From Pseudomonas sp. Seg1 (GTDB lineage: Bacteria > Pseudomonadota > Gammaproteobacteria > Pseudomonadales > Pseudomonadaceae): a stretch of DNA of 64,000 nucleotides. The DNA is taken from positions 1,800,001-1,864,000 of the forward strand of contig NZ_AP021903.1 of the NCBI RefSeq assembly GCF_018326005.1. Reading direction: 5' to 3'. Made by a program: the position numbers and the translations under genes. This document shows positions 35,982 to 46,489 of this stretch, one piece after another. Within the stretch, counting starts at the first letter, position 1; every line of letters begins with the position of its first letter. The notes under the pieces are model-generated. The model was given only the letters and a program-made list of their open reading frames with translations, was not told the origin of the DNA and made no database searches.

Positions 35982-36377
35982 ATGAATCCGATGTTAGCCC
36001 TTCGGCAATACCAGAAAGTCGGCGCGCATGCACAGACGTCCGAAGCGAGCCCGCACCGTTTGGTGCAAATGTTGATGGAAGGTGGCCTGGGGCGTATTGC
36101 CGAGGCCAAGGGCGCCATCGAGCGCAAGGATATTGCTGCCAAATGCACGGCCATCAGCAAGGCCGTGGGCATTATCGGTGGCCTGTGTGAAGGCCTGGAT
36201 CTGGAAAACAGCGCGGATTCGGTAGGTGAGCTCAACCAGCTCTACATCTACATGATGAAGCGACTCGCCGAAGCCAACGCCAAGAGTGATCCACGGATTC
36301 TCGACGAAGTTGCCGGCCTGCTGCGCACCGTAAAAGAGGGCTGGGACGGCATTGCTCCACCAGGCCCGCAGTTTTAA
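35982..36377 (+). CDS. fliS: FliS, flagellin export chaperone
   Basis: A 131-residue helical-bundle chaperone that binds the flagellin C-terminus in the cytoplasm. The start MNPMLALRQYQKVGAHAQTS and the SPHRLVQMLMEGGLGRIAEA segment are characteristic. It is followed after 10 bases by fliT. The length is typical. Confidence 0.95.
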   Translation: MNPMLALRQYQKVGAHAQTSEASPHRLVQMLMEGGLGRIAEAKGAIERKDIAAKCTAISKAVGIIGGLCEGLDLENSADSVGELNQLYIYMMKRLAEANAKSDPRILDEVAGLLRTVKEGWDGIAPPGPQF

Positions 36378-36387
36378 GGAGAGCACC

Positions 36388-36684
36388 ATGAGTCTTGTAT
36401 TGCAGCGAATTGCCGATACCCGTGAAGCGTTGGTCGGTGCCTTGGCCGAGCGCAACTGGGAAGCCATTGGCGAGCTGGATCTGGCTTGCCGTTCCTGCAT
36501 GGAAGACGTCATGGCCGAGGCCTCGCTGGACGAGGTCGCGTTGCGCGATAACCTTGAGGAGTTGCTCCATGTCTACAAGGAGCTTCTTGAGGCGGCCATG
36601 GGTGAGCGGCAAGCGATAGCCAACGAGATGTCGCAGATCACCCAAGCGCAAAAGGCGGCAAAGGTTTACCATCTGTTTGGTTAA
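36388..36684 (+). CDS. fliT: FliT-like flagellar chaperone
   Basis: A 98-residue helical protein immediately after fliS. The pattern is that of the short Pseudomonas FliT (LQRIADTREALVGALAERNW, then ELLEAAMGERQAIANEM). FliT-type proteins chaperone FliD. I chose ATG 36388, preceded by AAGGAGAG; the frame extends 12 codons upstream into fliS. Sequence conservation in this family is low, so the name relies partly on context. Confidence 0.82.
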   Translation: MSLVLQRIADTREALVGALAERNWEAIGELDLACRSCMEDVMAEASLDEVALRDNLEELLHVYKELLEAAMGERQAIANEMSQITQAQKAAKVYHLFG

Positions 36685-36721
36685 TTAACCTCCAGTTAAT
36701 CCAGACATGTGCGCCATAAAT

Positions 36722-36750
36722 TTGACTGTGCACGGTTTTTTGACTTAACT
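36722..36750 (+). promoter_or_regulatory. Possible sigma-70 promoter of fleQ
   Basis: TTGACT (36722-36727), a 17-base spacer and TTAACT (36745-36750) resemble a sigma-70 promoter ~107 bases before fleQ. The -10 match is moderate, so this is tentative. Confidence 0.35.
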
Positions 36751-36856
36751 AGTGGCTGTTTTCAGATTTCAGGCGTCTACAGGCACAAGGTGTCCTGCAA
36801 GCGTCTCGCTTGCCCCATTTTTCGGGCATTGAGTTGACTAGGGAAGTTGCTATTGC

Positions 36857-38332
36857 ATGTGGCGTGAAACCAAAATTCTGCTGATCGATGACGATAGCGT
36901 CCGCCGCCGCGACCTGGCGGTGATTCTAAATTTTCTCGGCGAAGAAAATTTACCCTGCGGCAGCCATGACTGGCAGCAGGCAGTCGGCTCTTTGTCGTCT
37001 AGTCGTGAGGTCATTTGCGTACTGATCGGGACGGTCAATGCTCCTGGTGCGCTTTTGGGCTTGCTAAAGACACTCTCAACCTGGGATGAGTTCCTTCCGG
37101 TTTTGCTGATGGGTGATAATTCTTCCGTCGACTTGCCCGAAGACCAGCGTCGCCGAGTGCTTTCGACCCTCGAAATGCCGCCCAGCTACAGCAAATTGCT
37201 CGACTCTCTGCACCGCGCCCAGGTCTATCGCGAAATGTATGACCAGGCCCGCGAACGCGGCCGTCATCGCGAACCCAATCTGTTCCGCAGCCTCGTCGGC
37301 ACCAGCCGGGCGATCCAGCACGTGCGTCAGATGATGCAGCAAGTGGCCGACACCGACGCCAGCGTGCTGATCCTTGGCGAGTCCGGCACCGGCAAGGAAG
37401 TGGTCGCGCGTAACCTGCACTACCACTCCAAGCGTCGCGACGCGCCATTCGTGCCGGTCAACTGCGGGGCGATCCCGGCAGAGCTGCTCGAAAGCGAACT
37501 GTTCGGCCACGAGAAGGGCGCCTTCACCGGTGCAATCACCAGCCGTGCCGGGCGCTTCGAGCTGGCCAACGGCGGGACGCTGTTCCTCGATGAAATCGGC
37601 GACATGCCACTGCCGATGCAGGTCAAACTGCTGCGCGTGTTGCAGGAGCGCACCTTCGAACGCGTGGGCAGCAACAAGACCCAGAGCGTCGATGTGCGCA
37701 TCATTGCTGCGACCCACAAGAATCTCGAAAGCATGATCGAGATCGGCACGTTCCGCGAAGATCTCTACTATCGCCTGAACGTGTTCCCGATCGAGATGGC
37801 GCCGCTGCGTGAGCGCGTCGAAGACATTCCGTTGCTGATGAACGAGCTGATCTCGCGCATGGAGCACGAGAAGCGCGGTTCGATCCGCTTCAACTCGGCA
37901 GCAATCATGTCGCTGTGCCGTCACGGCTGGCCGGGCAACGTCCGTGAGCTGGCCAACCTGGTGGAGCGCATGGCGATCATGCATCCGTACGGGGTGATTG
38001 GCGTCGTCGAGTTGCCGAAGAAATTCCGCTACGTCGATGACGAAGACGAGCAAATGGTCGACAGCCTGCGCAGCGATCTCGAAGAGCGCGTGGCCATCAA
38101 TGGTCATACGCCGGACTTCACCGCCAATGCCATGCTGCCGCCGGAAGGTCTGGATCTGAAGGACTACCTCGGTGGTCTGGAGCAGGGCCTGATCCAGCAG
38201 GCGCTGGACGATGCCAATGGCATCGTTGCGCGTGCCGCCGAGCGTCTGCGCATTCGACGTACCACGCTGGTCGAGAAGATGCGCAAGTACGGCATGAGCC
38301 GGCGCGATGGAGACGAACAGGCGGAGGATTGA
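36857..38332 (+). CDS. fleQ: FleQ, flagellar master regulator (sigma-54 activator)
   Basis: A 491-residue enhancer-binding protein. Residues ~5-120 form the divergent receiver-like FleQ domain ([20 protein letters not shown]). Residues ~140-370 are the AAA+ domain with Walker A GESGTGKE near 173 and the sigma-54 contact loop GAFTGA near 221. The C-terminus carries a Fis-type HTH ([20 protein letters not shown]). FleQ activates flagellar sigma-54 promoters and, in relatives, represses exopolysaccharide genes and responds to cyclic-di-GMP. It sits immediately upstream of fleSR. Confidence 0.97.
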   Translation: MWRETKILLIDDDSVRRRDLAVILNFLGEENLPCGSHDWQQAVGSLSSSREVICVLIGTVNAPGALLGLLKTLSTWDEFLPVLLMGDNSSVDLPEDQRRRVLSTLEMPPSYSKLLDSLHRAQVYREMYDQARERGRHREPNLFRSLVGTSRAIQHVRQMMQQVADTDASVLILGESGTGKEVVARNLHYHSKRRDAPFVPVNCGAIPAELLESELFGHEKGAFTGAITSRAGRFELANGGTLFLDEIGDMPLPMQVKLLRVLQERTFERVGSNKTQSVDVRIIAATHKNLESMIEIGTFREDLYYRLNVFPIEMAPLRERVEDIPLLMNELISRMEHEKRGSIRFNSAAIMSLCRHGWPGNVRELANLVERMAIMHPYGVIGVVELPKKFRYVDDEDEQMVDSLRSDLEERVAINGHTPDFTANAMLPPEGLDLKDYLGGLEQGLIQQALDDANGIVARAAERLRIRRTTLVEKMRKYGMSRRDGDEQAED

Positions 38333-38344
38333 CGCCTGTTTTTC

Positions 38345-38373
38345 AACTGCTTCATTTATAAGCAGTTTTTTTT
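38345..38373 (+). terminator. Terminator after fleQ
   Basis: AACTGCTT (38345-38352) pairs with AAGCAGTT (38360-38367) and ends in eight T residues. It directly precedes the fleSR sigma-54 promoter. Confidence 0.82.
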
Positions 38374-38390
38374 AGGCACGGGTATTGCTA
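38374..38390 (+). promoter_or_regulatory. Sigma-54 promoter of fleSR
   Basis: AGGCACGGGTATTGCTA has GG (38375-38376) and GC (38387-38388) ten bases apart, close to consensus. FleQ activates fleSR in P. aeruginosa, consistent with this site ~55 bases before fleS. Confidence 0.85.
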
Positions 38391-38442
38391 CATCCCTCGC
38401 AACGTTCCGTTTAACTGACGGTCAGCCAAGCGAGAGAGCACA

Positions 38443-39654
38443 ATGCCCCAAGCCGCCCAGATGTCTTCTGCCTCCAGTCCCGAGGGGCAACCGTCCTCCG
38501 TAGAGCAGGCAAGCCGACAGGGTCTTGAGCAGGCTTTCGAGCTGTTCAACCAGATGTCCAGTCAGTTGACTGACTCCTACAGCATGCTCGAAGCGCGGGT
38601 GACCGAACTCAAGGGTGAGCTGGCGGTGGTCAGTGCCCAGCGCATGCAGGAGCTGGCGGAAAAAGAACGTCTGGCCAACCGTCTGCAAAACCTTCTTGAT
38701 CTGTTGCCCGGTGGCGTCATCGTGATTGACGGTCACGGCATCGTGCGCGAAGCCAACCCGGCCGCCATCGAACTGCTTGGTCTGCCGCTGGACGGCGAAC
38801 TGTGGCGCCATGTCATCGCACGTTGCTTTGCGCCGCGTGAAGACGACGGCCACGAAATCTCCCTGAAAAACGGTCGACGCCTGTCGATTGCCACGCGCTC
38901 GCTGGATGCCGAGCCGGGGCAATTGGTGCTGCTCAACGACCTGACAGAAACCCGTCATCTGCAAGATCAACTGGCGCGCCACGAACGTCTGTCCTCGCTG
39001 GGGCGTATGGTCGCCTCGCTGGCGCATCAGATCCGCACGCCGTTGTCCGCCGCGTTGCTCTATGCCAGTCACTTGACCGAGCAGGAACTGCCTGTCGCCA
39101 CCCAGCAGCGTTTCGCCGGACGCCTCAAGGAGCGTCTGCATGAGCTGGAGCATCAGGTGCGCGACATGCTGGTCTTCGCTCGCGGTGAACTGCCGCTGAC
39201 TGATCGCATCACGCCCAATGCCTTGATGCAGTCACTGCAAGCTGCCGCGTTGACCCACGTGCAGGACCTGCCGATTCGCTGGCAGTGCGACAGCCACGCC
39301 GGCGAGTTGCTGTGCAATCGCGACACGCTGGTCGGCGCGCTTTTGAATCTGATCGAGAACGCGATTCAGGCCAGCGCCGGCGATGTACGTCTGAAAGTGC
39401 ATTGCTACAGCCGAGACAACACGCTGCGGTTGTGCGTCAGCGATACCGGCAGCGGCATCGAACCGACCGTGCTGGCACGTCTCGGCGAGCCATTTTTTAC
39501 CACCAAAGTCACCGGTACCGGCCTCGGCCTGACCGTGGTCAAGGCTGTGGCACGGGCACATCAGGGAGAATTGCAGCTGCGTTCGCGGGTCGGACGCGGC
39601 ACGTGCGCGCAGGTGATCCTGCCGCTGTTTTGCGCTGGACAAGGAGCTGAGTGA
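38443..39654 (+). CDS. fleS: FleS, flagellar sensor histidine kinase
   Basis: A 403-residue soluble kinase with no membrane segment. It has an N-terminal coiled coil, then a PAS domain (~75-180; LLDLLPGGVIVIDGHGIVRE) and a HisKA domain with the H-box SLAHQIRTPLSAALLY (His near residue 194). The HATPase domain has NLIENAIQASAGDVRL, DTGSGIEP and GTGLGLTVVKA. It phosphorylates FleR for middle-late flagellar genes. Its stop overlaps the fleR GTG start. Confidence 0.95.
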   Translation: MPQAAQMSSASSPEGQPSSVEQASRQGLEQAFELFNQMSSQLTDSYSMLEARVTELKGELAVVSAQRMQELAEKERLANRLQNLLDLLPGGVIVIDGHGIVREANPAAIELLGLPLDGELWRHVIARCFAPREDDGHEISLKNGRRLSIATRSLDAEPGQLVLLNDLTETRHLQDQLARHERLSSLGRMVASLAHQIRTPLSAALLYASHLTEQELPVATQQRFAGRLKERLHELEHQVRDMLVFARGELPLTDRITPNALMQSLQAAALTHVQDLPIRWQCDSHAGELLCNRDTLVGALLNLIENAIQASAGDVRLKVHCYSRDNTLRLCVSDTGSGIEPTVLARLGEPFFTTKVTGTGLGLTVVKAVARAHQGELQLRSRVGRGTCAQVILPLFCAGQGAE

Positions 39655-41051
39655 ACGTCATGGGCATCAAGGTTTTGCTGGTCGAGGATGACCGCTCGTT
39701 GCGTGAGGCGCTGGCCGATACGTTGCTGTTGGCCGGTCATGATTATCACGCGGTCGGCAGTGCTGAAGAGGCACTGACGGCGGTAGCGCGCGAAGCATTC
39801 AGTCTGGTGGTCAGCGACGTCAACATGCCCGGCATGGATGGCCATCAATTGCTGGCGTTGCTGCGTGCCCGTCAGCCGCAGTTGCCGGTGTTGCTCATGA
39901 CCGCCCACGGTGCGGTTGAGCGTGCCGTCGATGCGATGCGCCAAGGTGCGGCGGACTATCTGGTCAAACCGTTTGAGCCCAAGGCCTTGCTGGATCTGGT
40001 GGCGCGGCATGCGCTGGGCAATATTGGCGCATGCGAAGCTGATGGCCCGATCGCGGTCGAGCCGGCCAGTGCCCAGCTTCTGGAGTTGGCAGCGCGTGTC
40101 GCACGCAGTGATTCCACCGTGCTGATTTCCGGCGAGTCCGGTACCGGCAAGGAAGTGCTGGCGCGCTACATTCACCAGCAATCCCATCGTGCCAGCCAAC
40201 CGTTCATTGCGATCAATTGCGCGGCCATCCCCGACAACATGCTCGAAGCGACGTTGTTCGGTCACGAGAAAGGCTCGTTCACTGGCGCCATCGCGGCGCA
40301 GGCGGGCAAGTTCGAACAGGCCGACGGCGGCACCATCCTGCTCGACGAAATTTCCGAAATGCCCCTCGGCCTGCAAGCCAAACTGCTGCGCGTGTTGCAG
40401 GAGCGCGAAGTCGAGCGGGTGGGGGCGCGCAAGCCGATCACCCTGGATATCCGCGTGGTCGCCACCACCAACCGCGACCTGGCAGGGGAAGTGGCGGCGG
40501 GGCGTTTCCGTGAAGATCTTTTTTACCGTCTGTCGGTTTTCCCCCTGGCCTGGCGTCCACTTCGCGAGCGCACTGCCGATATCTTGCCGCTGGCTGAGCG
40601 CTTGCTGGCCAAGCACGTCAATAAAATGAAGCATGCGGCGGCAAAACTTTCGCCAGAGGCGCAGGCGTGCCTGATCGGTTATCCATGGCCGGGCAATGTG
40701 CGCGAGCTGGATAACGCGATTCAGCGTGCGTTGATTTTGCAGCAGGGCGGCTTGATCCAGCCGCAGGATTTCTGTCTTGCCGGGCCGGTGATGTTCGCCA
40801 CGTTGCCAGCGGTAGCGCCGGTGCCTGCGGTGATTCGTGAGGTGGAGATCGAAGCCGATTCGGCCGGCGCCCTGGGTGATGACCTGCGCCGCCGGGAGTT
40901 TCAGATGATCATCGACACCCTGCGCACCGAGCGTGGCCGGCGCAAGGAAGCAGCGGAAAAGCTCGGCATCAGTCCGCGCACCCTGCGTTACAAGTTGGCG
41001 CAAATGCGTGATGCCGGGATGGATGTCGAAGGCTACCTGTTCGCCACCTGA
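39651..41051 (+). CDS. fleR: FleR, sigma-54-dependent response regulator
   Basis: A 466-residue regulator with a receiver domain ([20 protein letters not shown]; phospho-acceptor Asp near residue 56 in VVSDVNMPG). The AAA+ domain follows ([20 protein letters not shown], with a GSFTGA loop). The C-terminal Fis-type HTH ([19 protein letters not shown]) completes it. The start is GTG 39651, spaced correctly from AAGGAG and coupled to fleS; ATG 39660 is the alternative. It activates class III flagellar genes. Confidence 0.95.
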   Translation: MNVMGIKVLLVEDDRSLREALADTLLLAGHDYHAVGSAEEALTAVAREAFSLVVSDVNMPGMDGHQLLALLRARQPQLPVLLMTAHGAVERAVDAMRQGAADYLVKPFEPKALLDLVARHALGNIGACEADGPIAVEPASAQLLELAARVARSDSTVLISGESGTGKEVLARYIHQQSHRASQPFIAINCAAIPDNMLEATLFGHEKGSFTGAIAAQAGKFEQADGGTILLDEISEMPLGLQAKLLRVLQEREVERVGARKPITLDIRVVATTNRDLAGEVAAGRFREDLFYRLSVFPLAWRPLRERTADILPLAERLLAKHVNKMKHAAAKLSPEAQACLIGYPWPGNVRELDNAIQRALILQQGGLIQPQDFCLAGPVMFATLPAVAPVPAVIREVEIEADSAGALGDDLRRREFQMIIDTLRTERGRRKEAAEKLGISPRTLRYKLAQMRDAGMDVEGYLFAT

Positions 41052-41102
41052 GTCGTGGCGCAAAGATTTGAAAATGCTTTTCTGAAAGGGGTGCCCATGA
41101 GC

Positions 41103-41118
41103 TGGCACCCTTGTTGCT
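41103..41118 (+). promoter_or_regulatory. Sigma-54 promoter of fliE operon
   Basis: TGGCACCCTTGTTGCT is a near-perfect sigma-54 site: GG 41104-41105, ten bases, GC 41116-41117. It lies 62 bases upstream of fliE and should drive fliEFGHIJ. Confidence 0.9.
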
Positions 41119-41179
41119 AATACCTGTGTACCCGCCGAGTGAGTGTCAAAAAATTGCGGGCCGCCCAAGAGAGTAGACC

Positions 41180-41509
41180 ATGAGCCAAGGTATTGAATTT
41201 AATCGGTTGATGACAGACATGAAGGCCATGAAGCTGGATGCCATGTCTGCGCCGAAATCGACTGCCGCTGTCCCTGAACTGGCAGGCAGCAGCTTTTCCG
41301 ACATGCTCGGTCAGGCCATCAACAAAGTCAGCGATACCCAGCAGGCGTCGACTCAACTGGCCAACGCATTTGAAGTGGGCAAGAGCGGCGTCGATCTGAC
41401 GGACGTGATGATCGCTTCGCAAAAAGCCAGCGTGTCGTTCCAGGCTCTGACCCAGGTGCGCAACAAGCTGGTTCAGGCTTATCAAGACATCATGCAGATG
41501 CCGGTTTAA
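41180..41509 (+). CDS. fliE: FliE, MS ring-rod junction protein
   Basis: A 109-residue protein. The C-terminal conserved half ([20 protein letters not shown], then [20 protein letters not shown]) is diagnostic. It links the MS ring to the rod and is exported early. It is the first gene of the operon behind the sigma-54 promoter, 15 bases before fliF. Confidence 0.96.
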   Translation: MSQGIEFNRLMTDMKAMKLDAMSAPKSTAAVPELAGSSFSDMLGQAINKVSDTQQASTQLANAFEVGKSGVDLTDVMIASQKASVSFQALTQVRNKLVQAYQDIMQMPV

Positions 41510-41524
41510 GGACGAGATTGAGTC

Positions 41525-43312
41525 ATGGCAGAAGCAGTCGCCGATAACGTTCCGGCCAAGGCCACCCCGATAGACGGCAAACCGCCGCTGTTCGGCCTGT
41601 CCTTCCTGGAAAACCTCTCCGAGATGACCGTGCTGCGTCAGGTGGGCCTGTTGGTCGGCCTGGCTGCGAGCGTGGCGATTGGCTTTGCCGTGGTGCTGTG
41701 GTCGCAGCAGCCGGATTACCGTCCGTTGTACGGCAGCCTTGCCGGCCTGGACGCCAAGCAGGTCATGGACACCCTGGCCTCCGCCGATATCCCTTACACC
41801 GTAGAACCGAATTCTGGCGCCTTGCTGGTCAAGGCCGATGACCTGTCCCGTGCGCGGATGAAACTCGCTGCTGCTGGTGTCACTCCCAGCGACGGCAACA
41901 TCGGTTTCGAAATCCTCGACAAGGAACAGGGTCTGGGCACCAGCCAGTTCATGGAAGCGACCAATTATCGTCGCGGCCTCGAAGGTGAACTGGCCCGTAC
42001 CATTTCCAGCCTGAACAACGTCAAGGGTGCTCGCGTGCACCTGGCGATTCCGAAGAGCTCGGTGTTCGTGCGTGATGAACGCAAGCCAAGCGCTTCGGTG
42101 CTGGTCGAGCTGTATTCCGGTCGTTCGCTGGAGCCGGGCCAGGTCGTGGCGATCATCAATCTGGTGGCCACCTCCGTTCCCGAGCTGAGCAAATCGCAGA
42201 TCACCGTCGTCGACCAGAAGGGCAACCTGCTCTCTGATCAGGCGGAAAACTCCGAAATGACCATGGCCGGCAAGCAGTTCGATTACAGCCGCCGCATGGA
42301 AAGCATGCTGACTCAGCGCGTGCACAACATTCTGCAACCGGTATTGGGTAACGACCGCTATAAGGCTGAAGTGTCGGCCGATATCGATTTCAATGCTGTC
42401 GAGTCCACCGCCGAGCAGTTCAACCCGGATCAACCGGCGCTGCGCAGTGAACAGTCGGTCAACGAACAACGTACCGCCAGCAATGGCCCGCAAGGTGTGC
42501 CGGGTGCCCTGAGCAACCAGCCACCGTCGCCAGCCTCGGCACCGCAAACCACCGGTGGCGCCGCAGCGCCTGCCAGCATGGTGCAGCCGGGTCAGCCATT
42601 GGTTGACGCCAACGGCCAGCAGATCATGGACCCGGCCACCGGCCAGCCGATGCTCGCGCCGTACCCGGCAGACAAGCGTCAACAATCCACCAAGAACTTC
42701 GAACTCGACCGTTCCATCAGCCACACCAAACAGCAGCAGGGTCGCCTGAATCGCCTGTCGGTGTCGGTGGTTGTCGATGATCAGGTCAAGGTCAATGCGG
42801 CAAACGGGGAAATCACCCGCGCGCCGTGGAGCGCCGACGAATTGTCGCGCTTTACCCGTCTGGTACAGGACGCGGTCGGCTTCGATGCCAGCCGTGGCGA
42901 CAGTGTCAGCGTGATCAACATGCCGTTCTCCGCCGAGCGCGGCGAAGTGATTGCCGATATTCCGTTCTACTCCCAGCCATGGTTCTGGGACATCGTCAAA
43001 CAAGTGCTGGGTGTGTTGTTCATCCTCGTGCTGGTGTTTGGTGTGCTGCGCCCGGTGTTGAACAACATCACCGGCGGTGGCAAAGGCAAGGAGCTGGCCG
43101 GTCTTGGCGGCGACGTGGAACTCGGTGGCATGGGCGGCCTGGACGGCGAACTTTCCAACGATCGCGTAAGCCTCGGTGGTCCGCAGAGCATTCTGTTGCC
43201 GAGCCCGAGTGAGGGTTATGACGCGCAACTGAATGCAATCAAGAGCCTTGTGGCTGAAGACCCGGGTCGTGTGGCTCAGGTCGTGAAAGAGTGGATTAAC
43301 GCAGATGAGTGA
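41525..43312 (+). CDS. fliF: FliF, MS-ring protein
   Basis: A 595-residue inner-membrane protein with two transmembrane helices near residues ~40-62 and ~480-505 flanking the periplasmic ring-building motifs. YscJ/FliF signatures include QQPDYRPLYGSLAGLDAKQV and RARMKLAAAGVTPSDG. A Pro/Ala/Gln-rich linker occupies ~320-380. The C-terminal tail (LNAIKSLVAEDPGRVAQVVK) binds FliG. It overlaps fliG by 8 bases. Confidence 0.97.
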   Translation: MAEAVADNVPAKATPIDGKPPLFGLSFLENLSEMTVLRQVGLLVGLAASVAIGFAVVLWSQQPDYRPLYGSLAGLDAKQVMDTLASADIPYTVEPNSGALLVKADDLSRARMKLAAAGVTPSDGNIGFEILDKEQGLGTSQFMEATNYRRGLEGELARTISSLNNVKGARVHLAIPKSSVFVRDERKPSASVLVELYSGRSLEPGQVVAIINLVATSVPELSKSQITVVDQKGNLLSDQAENSEMTMAGKQFDYSRRMESMLTQRVHNILQPVLGNDRYKAEVSADIDFNAVESTAEQFNPDQPALRSEQSVNEQRTASNGPQGVPGALSNQPPSPASAPQTTGGAAAPASMVQPGQPLVDANGQQIMDPATGQPMLAPYPADKRQQSTKNFELDRSISHTKQQQGRLNRLSVSVVVDDQVKVNAANGEITRAPWSADELSRFTRLVQDAVGFDASRGDSVSVINMPFSAERGEVIADIPFYSQPWFWDIVKQVLGVLFILVLVFGVLRPVLNNITGGGKGKELAGLGGDVELGGMGGLDGELSNDRVSLGGPQSILLPSPSEGYDAQLNAIKSLVAEDPGRVAQVVKEWINADE

Positions 43313-44324
43313 TAACCGAGCCGCCACCGTCAAACTGAACAAGGTCGACAAAGCCGCGATTCTGCTGCTGTCCCTGGGTTCGACCGATGCTGCGCAAGTG
43401 CTGCGCCACATGGGCCCGAAAGAGGTTCAGCGCGTCGGCGTGGCCATGGCGCAGATGGGCAACGTCCATCGCGAACAGGTCGAGCAGGTCATGAGCGAGT
43501 TTGTCGACATCGTCGGTGACCAGACCAGCCTCGGCGTCGGTTCCGATGACTACGTGCGCAAAATGCTCACCCAGGCCCTGGGTGAAGACAAGGCCAACGG
43601 CCTGATCGACCGTATCCTGCTCGGTGGCAACACCAGCGGCCTCGACAGCCTGAAATGGATGGAGCCGCGCGCCGTAGCCGACGTGATCCGTTACGAACAC
43701 CCGCAGATCCAGGCCATCGTGGTTGCGTACCTCGACCCGGATCAGGCCGGTGAAGTGCTCGGCAACTTTGACCACAAGGTGCGTCTGGATATCATCCTGC
43801 GCGTCTCGTCGTTGAACACCGTGCAGCCAGCGGCACTGAAAGAACTGAACCAGATTCTCGAGAAGCAGTTCTCCGGCAACTCGAACGCCTCGCGCACCAC
43901 CCTGGGTGGCATCAAGCGTGCGGCAGACATCATGAACTTCCTCGACAGCTCGATCGAAGGCCAGCTCATGGACTCGATCCGCGAAGTCGACGAAGACCTG
44001 TCCGGTCAGATCGAAGACCTCATGTTCGTGTTCAACAACCTCGCCGATGTCGACGACCGTGGCATTCAGGCGCTGTTGCGCGAAGTGTCTTCCGACGTGC
44101 TGGTGCTGGCCCTCAAGGGTTCGGACGAAGGCGTCAAAGAAAAGATCTTCAAGAACATGTCCAAACGTGCGGCCGAACTGTTGCGCGACGATCTCGAGGC
44201 CAAAGGCCCGGTGCGCGTCAGCGACGTCGAAACCGCGCAGAAGGAAATCCTCACCATCGCCCGCCGTATGGCCGAAGCCGGAGAGATCGTGCTCGGTGGC
44301 AAGGGCGGCGAGGAAATGATCTAA
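43305..44324 (+). CDS. fliG: FliG, motor switch protein
   Basis: A 339-residue C-ring protein. The N-terminal FliF-binding part (LNKVDKAAILLLSLGSTDAA) precedes the middle domain with the EHPQIQAIVVAYLDP motif. The C-terminal torque domain has the charged helix (EDLMFVFNNLADVDDRGIQ) that meets the stator. The EHPQ motif and length are standard. Confidence 0.98.
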   Translation: MSDNRAATVKLNKVDKAAILLLSLGSTDAAQVLRHMGPKEVQRVGVAMAQMGNVHREQVEQVMSEFVDIVGDQTSLGVGSDDYVRKMLTQALGEDKANGLIDRILLGGNTSGLDSLKWMEPRAVADVIRYEHPQIQAIVVAYLDPDQAGEVLGNFDHKVRLDIILRVSSLNTVQPAALKELNQILEKQFSGNSNASRTTLGGIKRAADIMNFLDSSIEGQLMDSIREVDEDLSGQIEDLMFVFNNLADVDDRGIQALLREVSSDVLVLALKGSDEGVKEKIFKNMSKRAAELLRDDLEAKGPVRVSDVETAQKEILTIARRMAEAGEIVLGGKGGEEMI

Positions 44325-44328
44325 GCCC

Positions 44329-45135
44329 ATGGATAAGCACGATGACGATGTGACGGATCTGATCCGTGCCCGCGATGTCCGTGGCTTCGAGTCATGGGCA
44401 ATGCCCAGCTTCGATCCGCCGAAACCGGAACCCGAGCCGGAGCCTGAGCCCGAACCGCCGGAAATGGAAGAAGTGCCGCTGGAAGAAGTCCAGCCACTGA
44501 CCCTGGAAGAACTCGAAAGCATCCGTCAGGAGGCTTACAACGAGGGCTTCGGCATCGGCGAAAAAGAAGGCTTTCACAGCGCTACGCTGAAGGTTCGTCA
44601 GGAAGCCGAAGTCGCGTTGGCGGCGAAACTGGCCAGTCTTGAGCAACTGATGACTCACTTGTTCGAGCCTATCGCCGAACAAGACACCCAGATCGAAAAA
44701 TCGCTGGTCGATCTTGTGCAACACATCACCAAGCAGGTGATCAAGCGCGAGCTGGCCATCGATTCGTCGCAGATCGAACACGTCATGCGCGATGCGCTCA
44801 AGCTGTTGCCGCTGGGCGTGGAAAATGTGCGTCTGTACGTTAATCCGCAAGACTTCGAGCAGGCCAAAGCCCTGCGCGAGCGTCACGAAGAAACCTGGCG
44901 CATCGTTGAAGACGAAGCGCTGATGCCGGGTGGTTGCCGGGTCGAGACGGCGCACAGCCGCATCGACGCGAGCATTGAAACCCGTGTCACTCAGGTCATG
45001 GACAAGCTGTTCGATCAACTGCACGAACAGGCTTTGCACCCGGCTGCCCCGGACTTGAGCCTGGATATTGCCGAAGACGTCAAACCGGCGGCCGAGCCAG
45101 ACGAGCCGCTTGCGGACACCGCCGATGCGCCTTGA
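44329..45135 (+). CDS. fliH: FliH, regulator of the export ATPase
   Basis: A 268-residue cytoplasmic protein with an acidic Pro/Glu repeat near residues ~28-45 (alternating P and E), a coiled-coil middle with spaced Gly ([19 protein letters not shown]), and a FliH/HrpE C-terminal domain ([20 protein letters not shown] region). It binds FliI and the C-ring. It overlaps fliI by 11 bases. Confidence 0.94.
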   Translation: MDKHDDDVTDLIRARDVRGFESWAMPSFDPPKPEPEPEPEPEPPEMEEVPLEEVQPLTLEELESIRQEAYNEGFGIGEKEGFHSATLKVRQEAEVALAAKLASLEQLMTHLFEPIAEQDTQIEKSLVDLVQHITKQVIKRELAIDSSQIEHVMRDALKLLPLGVENVRLYVNPQDFEQAKALRERHEETWRIVEDEALMPGGCRVETAHSRIDASIETRVTQVMDKLFDQLHEQALHPAAPDLSLDIAEDVKPAAEPDEPLADTADAP

Positions 45136-46483
45136 ACGCACCAGTTTCGCCAAGCGCCTCAGCACCTATGCCGAAGCCACTGAAATTGCTGGCGCGCCGA
45201 TTCTCGAAGGTCGCCTGCTGCGTATGGTTGGTCTCACGCTGGAAGCCGAAGGCCTGCGCGCAGCCATGGGCACGCGCTGCCTGGTAATCAATGACGACAG
45301 CTATCACCCGTCCCAGGTGGAAGCGGAAGTCATGGGTTTCTCCGGCGGCAAAGTCTTTCTGATGCCGGTCGGCAGCGTCGCCGGTATCGCTCCCGGTGCC
45401 CGCGTGGTGCCGTTGGCTGAAACCGGTCGACTGCCGATGGGCATGAGCATGCTCGGCCGTGTGCTTGATGGCGCCGGTCGTGCGTTGGACGGCAAGGGTG
45501 GCATGAAAGCCGAAGACTGGGTGCCGATGGATGGCCCGACGATCAATCCGCTCAACCGCGACCCGATCAGCGTACCGCTGGACGTCGGCATCCGTTGCAT
45601 CAACGGTTTGTTGACGGTGGGCCGTGGTCAGCGTCTGGGTCTGTTCGCCGGTACCGGTGTCGGTAAATCGGTATTGCTGGGCATGATGACCCGCTTCACT
45701 GAGGCCGACATTATCGTCGTCGGTCTGATCGGTGAGCGGGGTCGCGAAGTTAAAGAATTCATCGAGCACATCCTCGGTGAAGAAGGCCTCAAGCGTTCGG
45801 TGGTGGTGGCCTCGCCGGCGGACGATGCGCCCCTGATGCGTCTGCGCGCGGCGATGTACTGCACGCGCATTGCCGAGTATTTCCGCGACAAGGGCAAGAA
45901 CGTCCTGTTGCTGATGGATTCGCTGACCCGTTTCGCCCAGGCGCAGCGGGAAATCGCTTTGGCCATCGGCGAGCCGCCAGCGACCAAGGGTTATCCGCCC
46001 TCGGTGTTCGCCAAACTGCCGAAACTGGTGGAGCGTGCCGGTAATGCCGAGAAGGGCGGGGGTTCGATCACCGCGTTCTACACGGTACTGTCCGAGGGCG
46101 ATGACCAACAGGACCCGATTGCCGACTCGGCGCGGGGCGTACTTGATGGCCACATCGTGCTGTCGCGGCGTCTGGCCGAGGAAGGGCACTACCCGGCCAT
46201 CGATATCGAAGCCTCGATCAGCCGGGTGATGCCGGCGGTGGTCTCGGCGGAACACATGCAGCGCGCGCAGTATTTCAAGCAATTGTGGTCGCGCTATCAG
46301 CAGAGTCGCGACCTCATCAGCGTCGGTGCGTATGTCGCTGGTGGCGATCGCGAGACCGATCTGGCGATTTCCCTGCAACCGCAATTGGTCAGGTACCAGC
46401 GTCAGGGCCTCAACGACAAAATCAACATGGGCGAAAGCCAGTCCTATCTCGAGACCCTGTTCGCCCCTGCGGCGGGCGGGTAA
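45125..46483 (+). CDS. fliI: FliI, flagellar export ATPase
   Basis: A 452-residue F1-beta-like ATPase. Walker A is [18 protein letters not shown], Walker B is [20 protein letters not shown], and the [18 protein letters not shown] segment is characteristic of T3SS/flagellar ATPases. I chose ATG 45125 ([12 protein letters not shown]) to remove a 19-residue out-of-family extension inside fliH. It unfolds substrates at the export gate. Confidence 0.97.
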   Translation: MRLERTSFAKRLSTYAEATEIAGAPILEGRLLRMVGLTLEAEGLRAAMGTRCLVINDDSYHPSQVEAEVMGFSGGKVFLMPVGSVAGIAPGARVVPLAETGRLPMGMSMLGRVLDGAGRALDGKGGMKAEDWVPMDGPTINPLNRDPISVPLDVGIRCINGLLTVGRGQRLGLFAGTGVGKSVLLGMMTRFTEADIIVVGLIGERGREVKEFIEHILGEEGLKRSVVVASPADDAPLMRLRAAMYCTRIAEYFRDKGKNVLLLMDSLTRFAQAQREIALAIGEPPATKGYPPSVFAKLPKLVERAGNAEKGGGSITAFYTVLSEGDDQQDPIADSARGVLDGHIVLSRRLAEEGHYPAIDIEASISRVMPAVVSAEHMQRAQYFKQLWSRYQQSRDLISVGAYVAGGDRETDLAISLQPQLVRYQRQGLNDKINMGESQSYLETLFAPAAGG

Positions 46484-46489
46484 CCGGCC

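Noticed and set aside
44400-44460. Short direct repeat in fliH (alternating Pro/Glu codons)
   Set aside because: It is an in-frame low-complexity linker of the protein, not a separate element.
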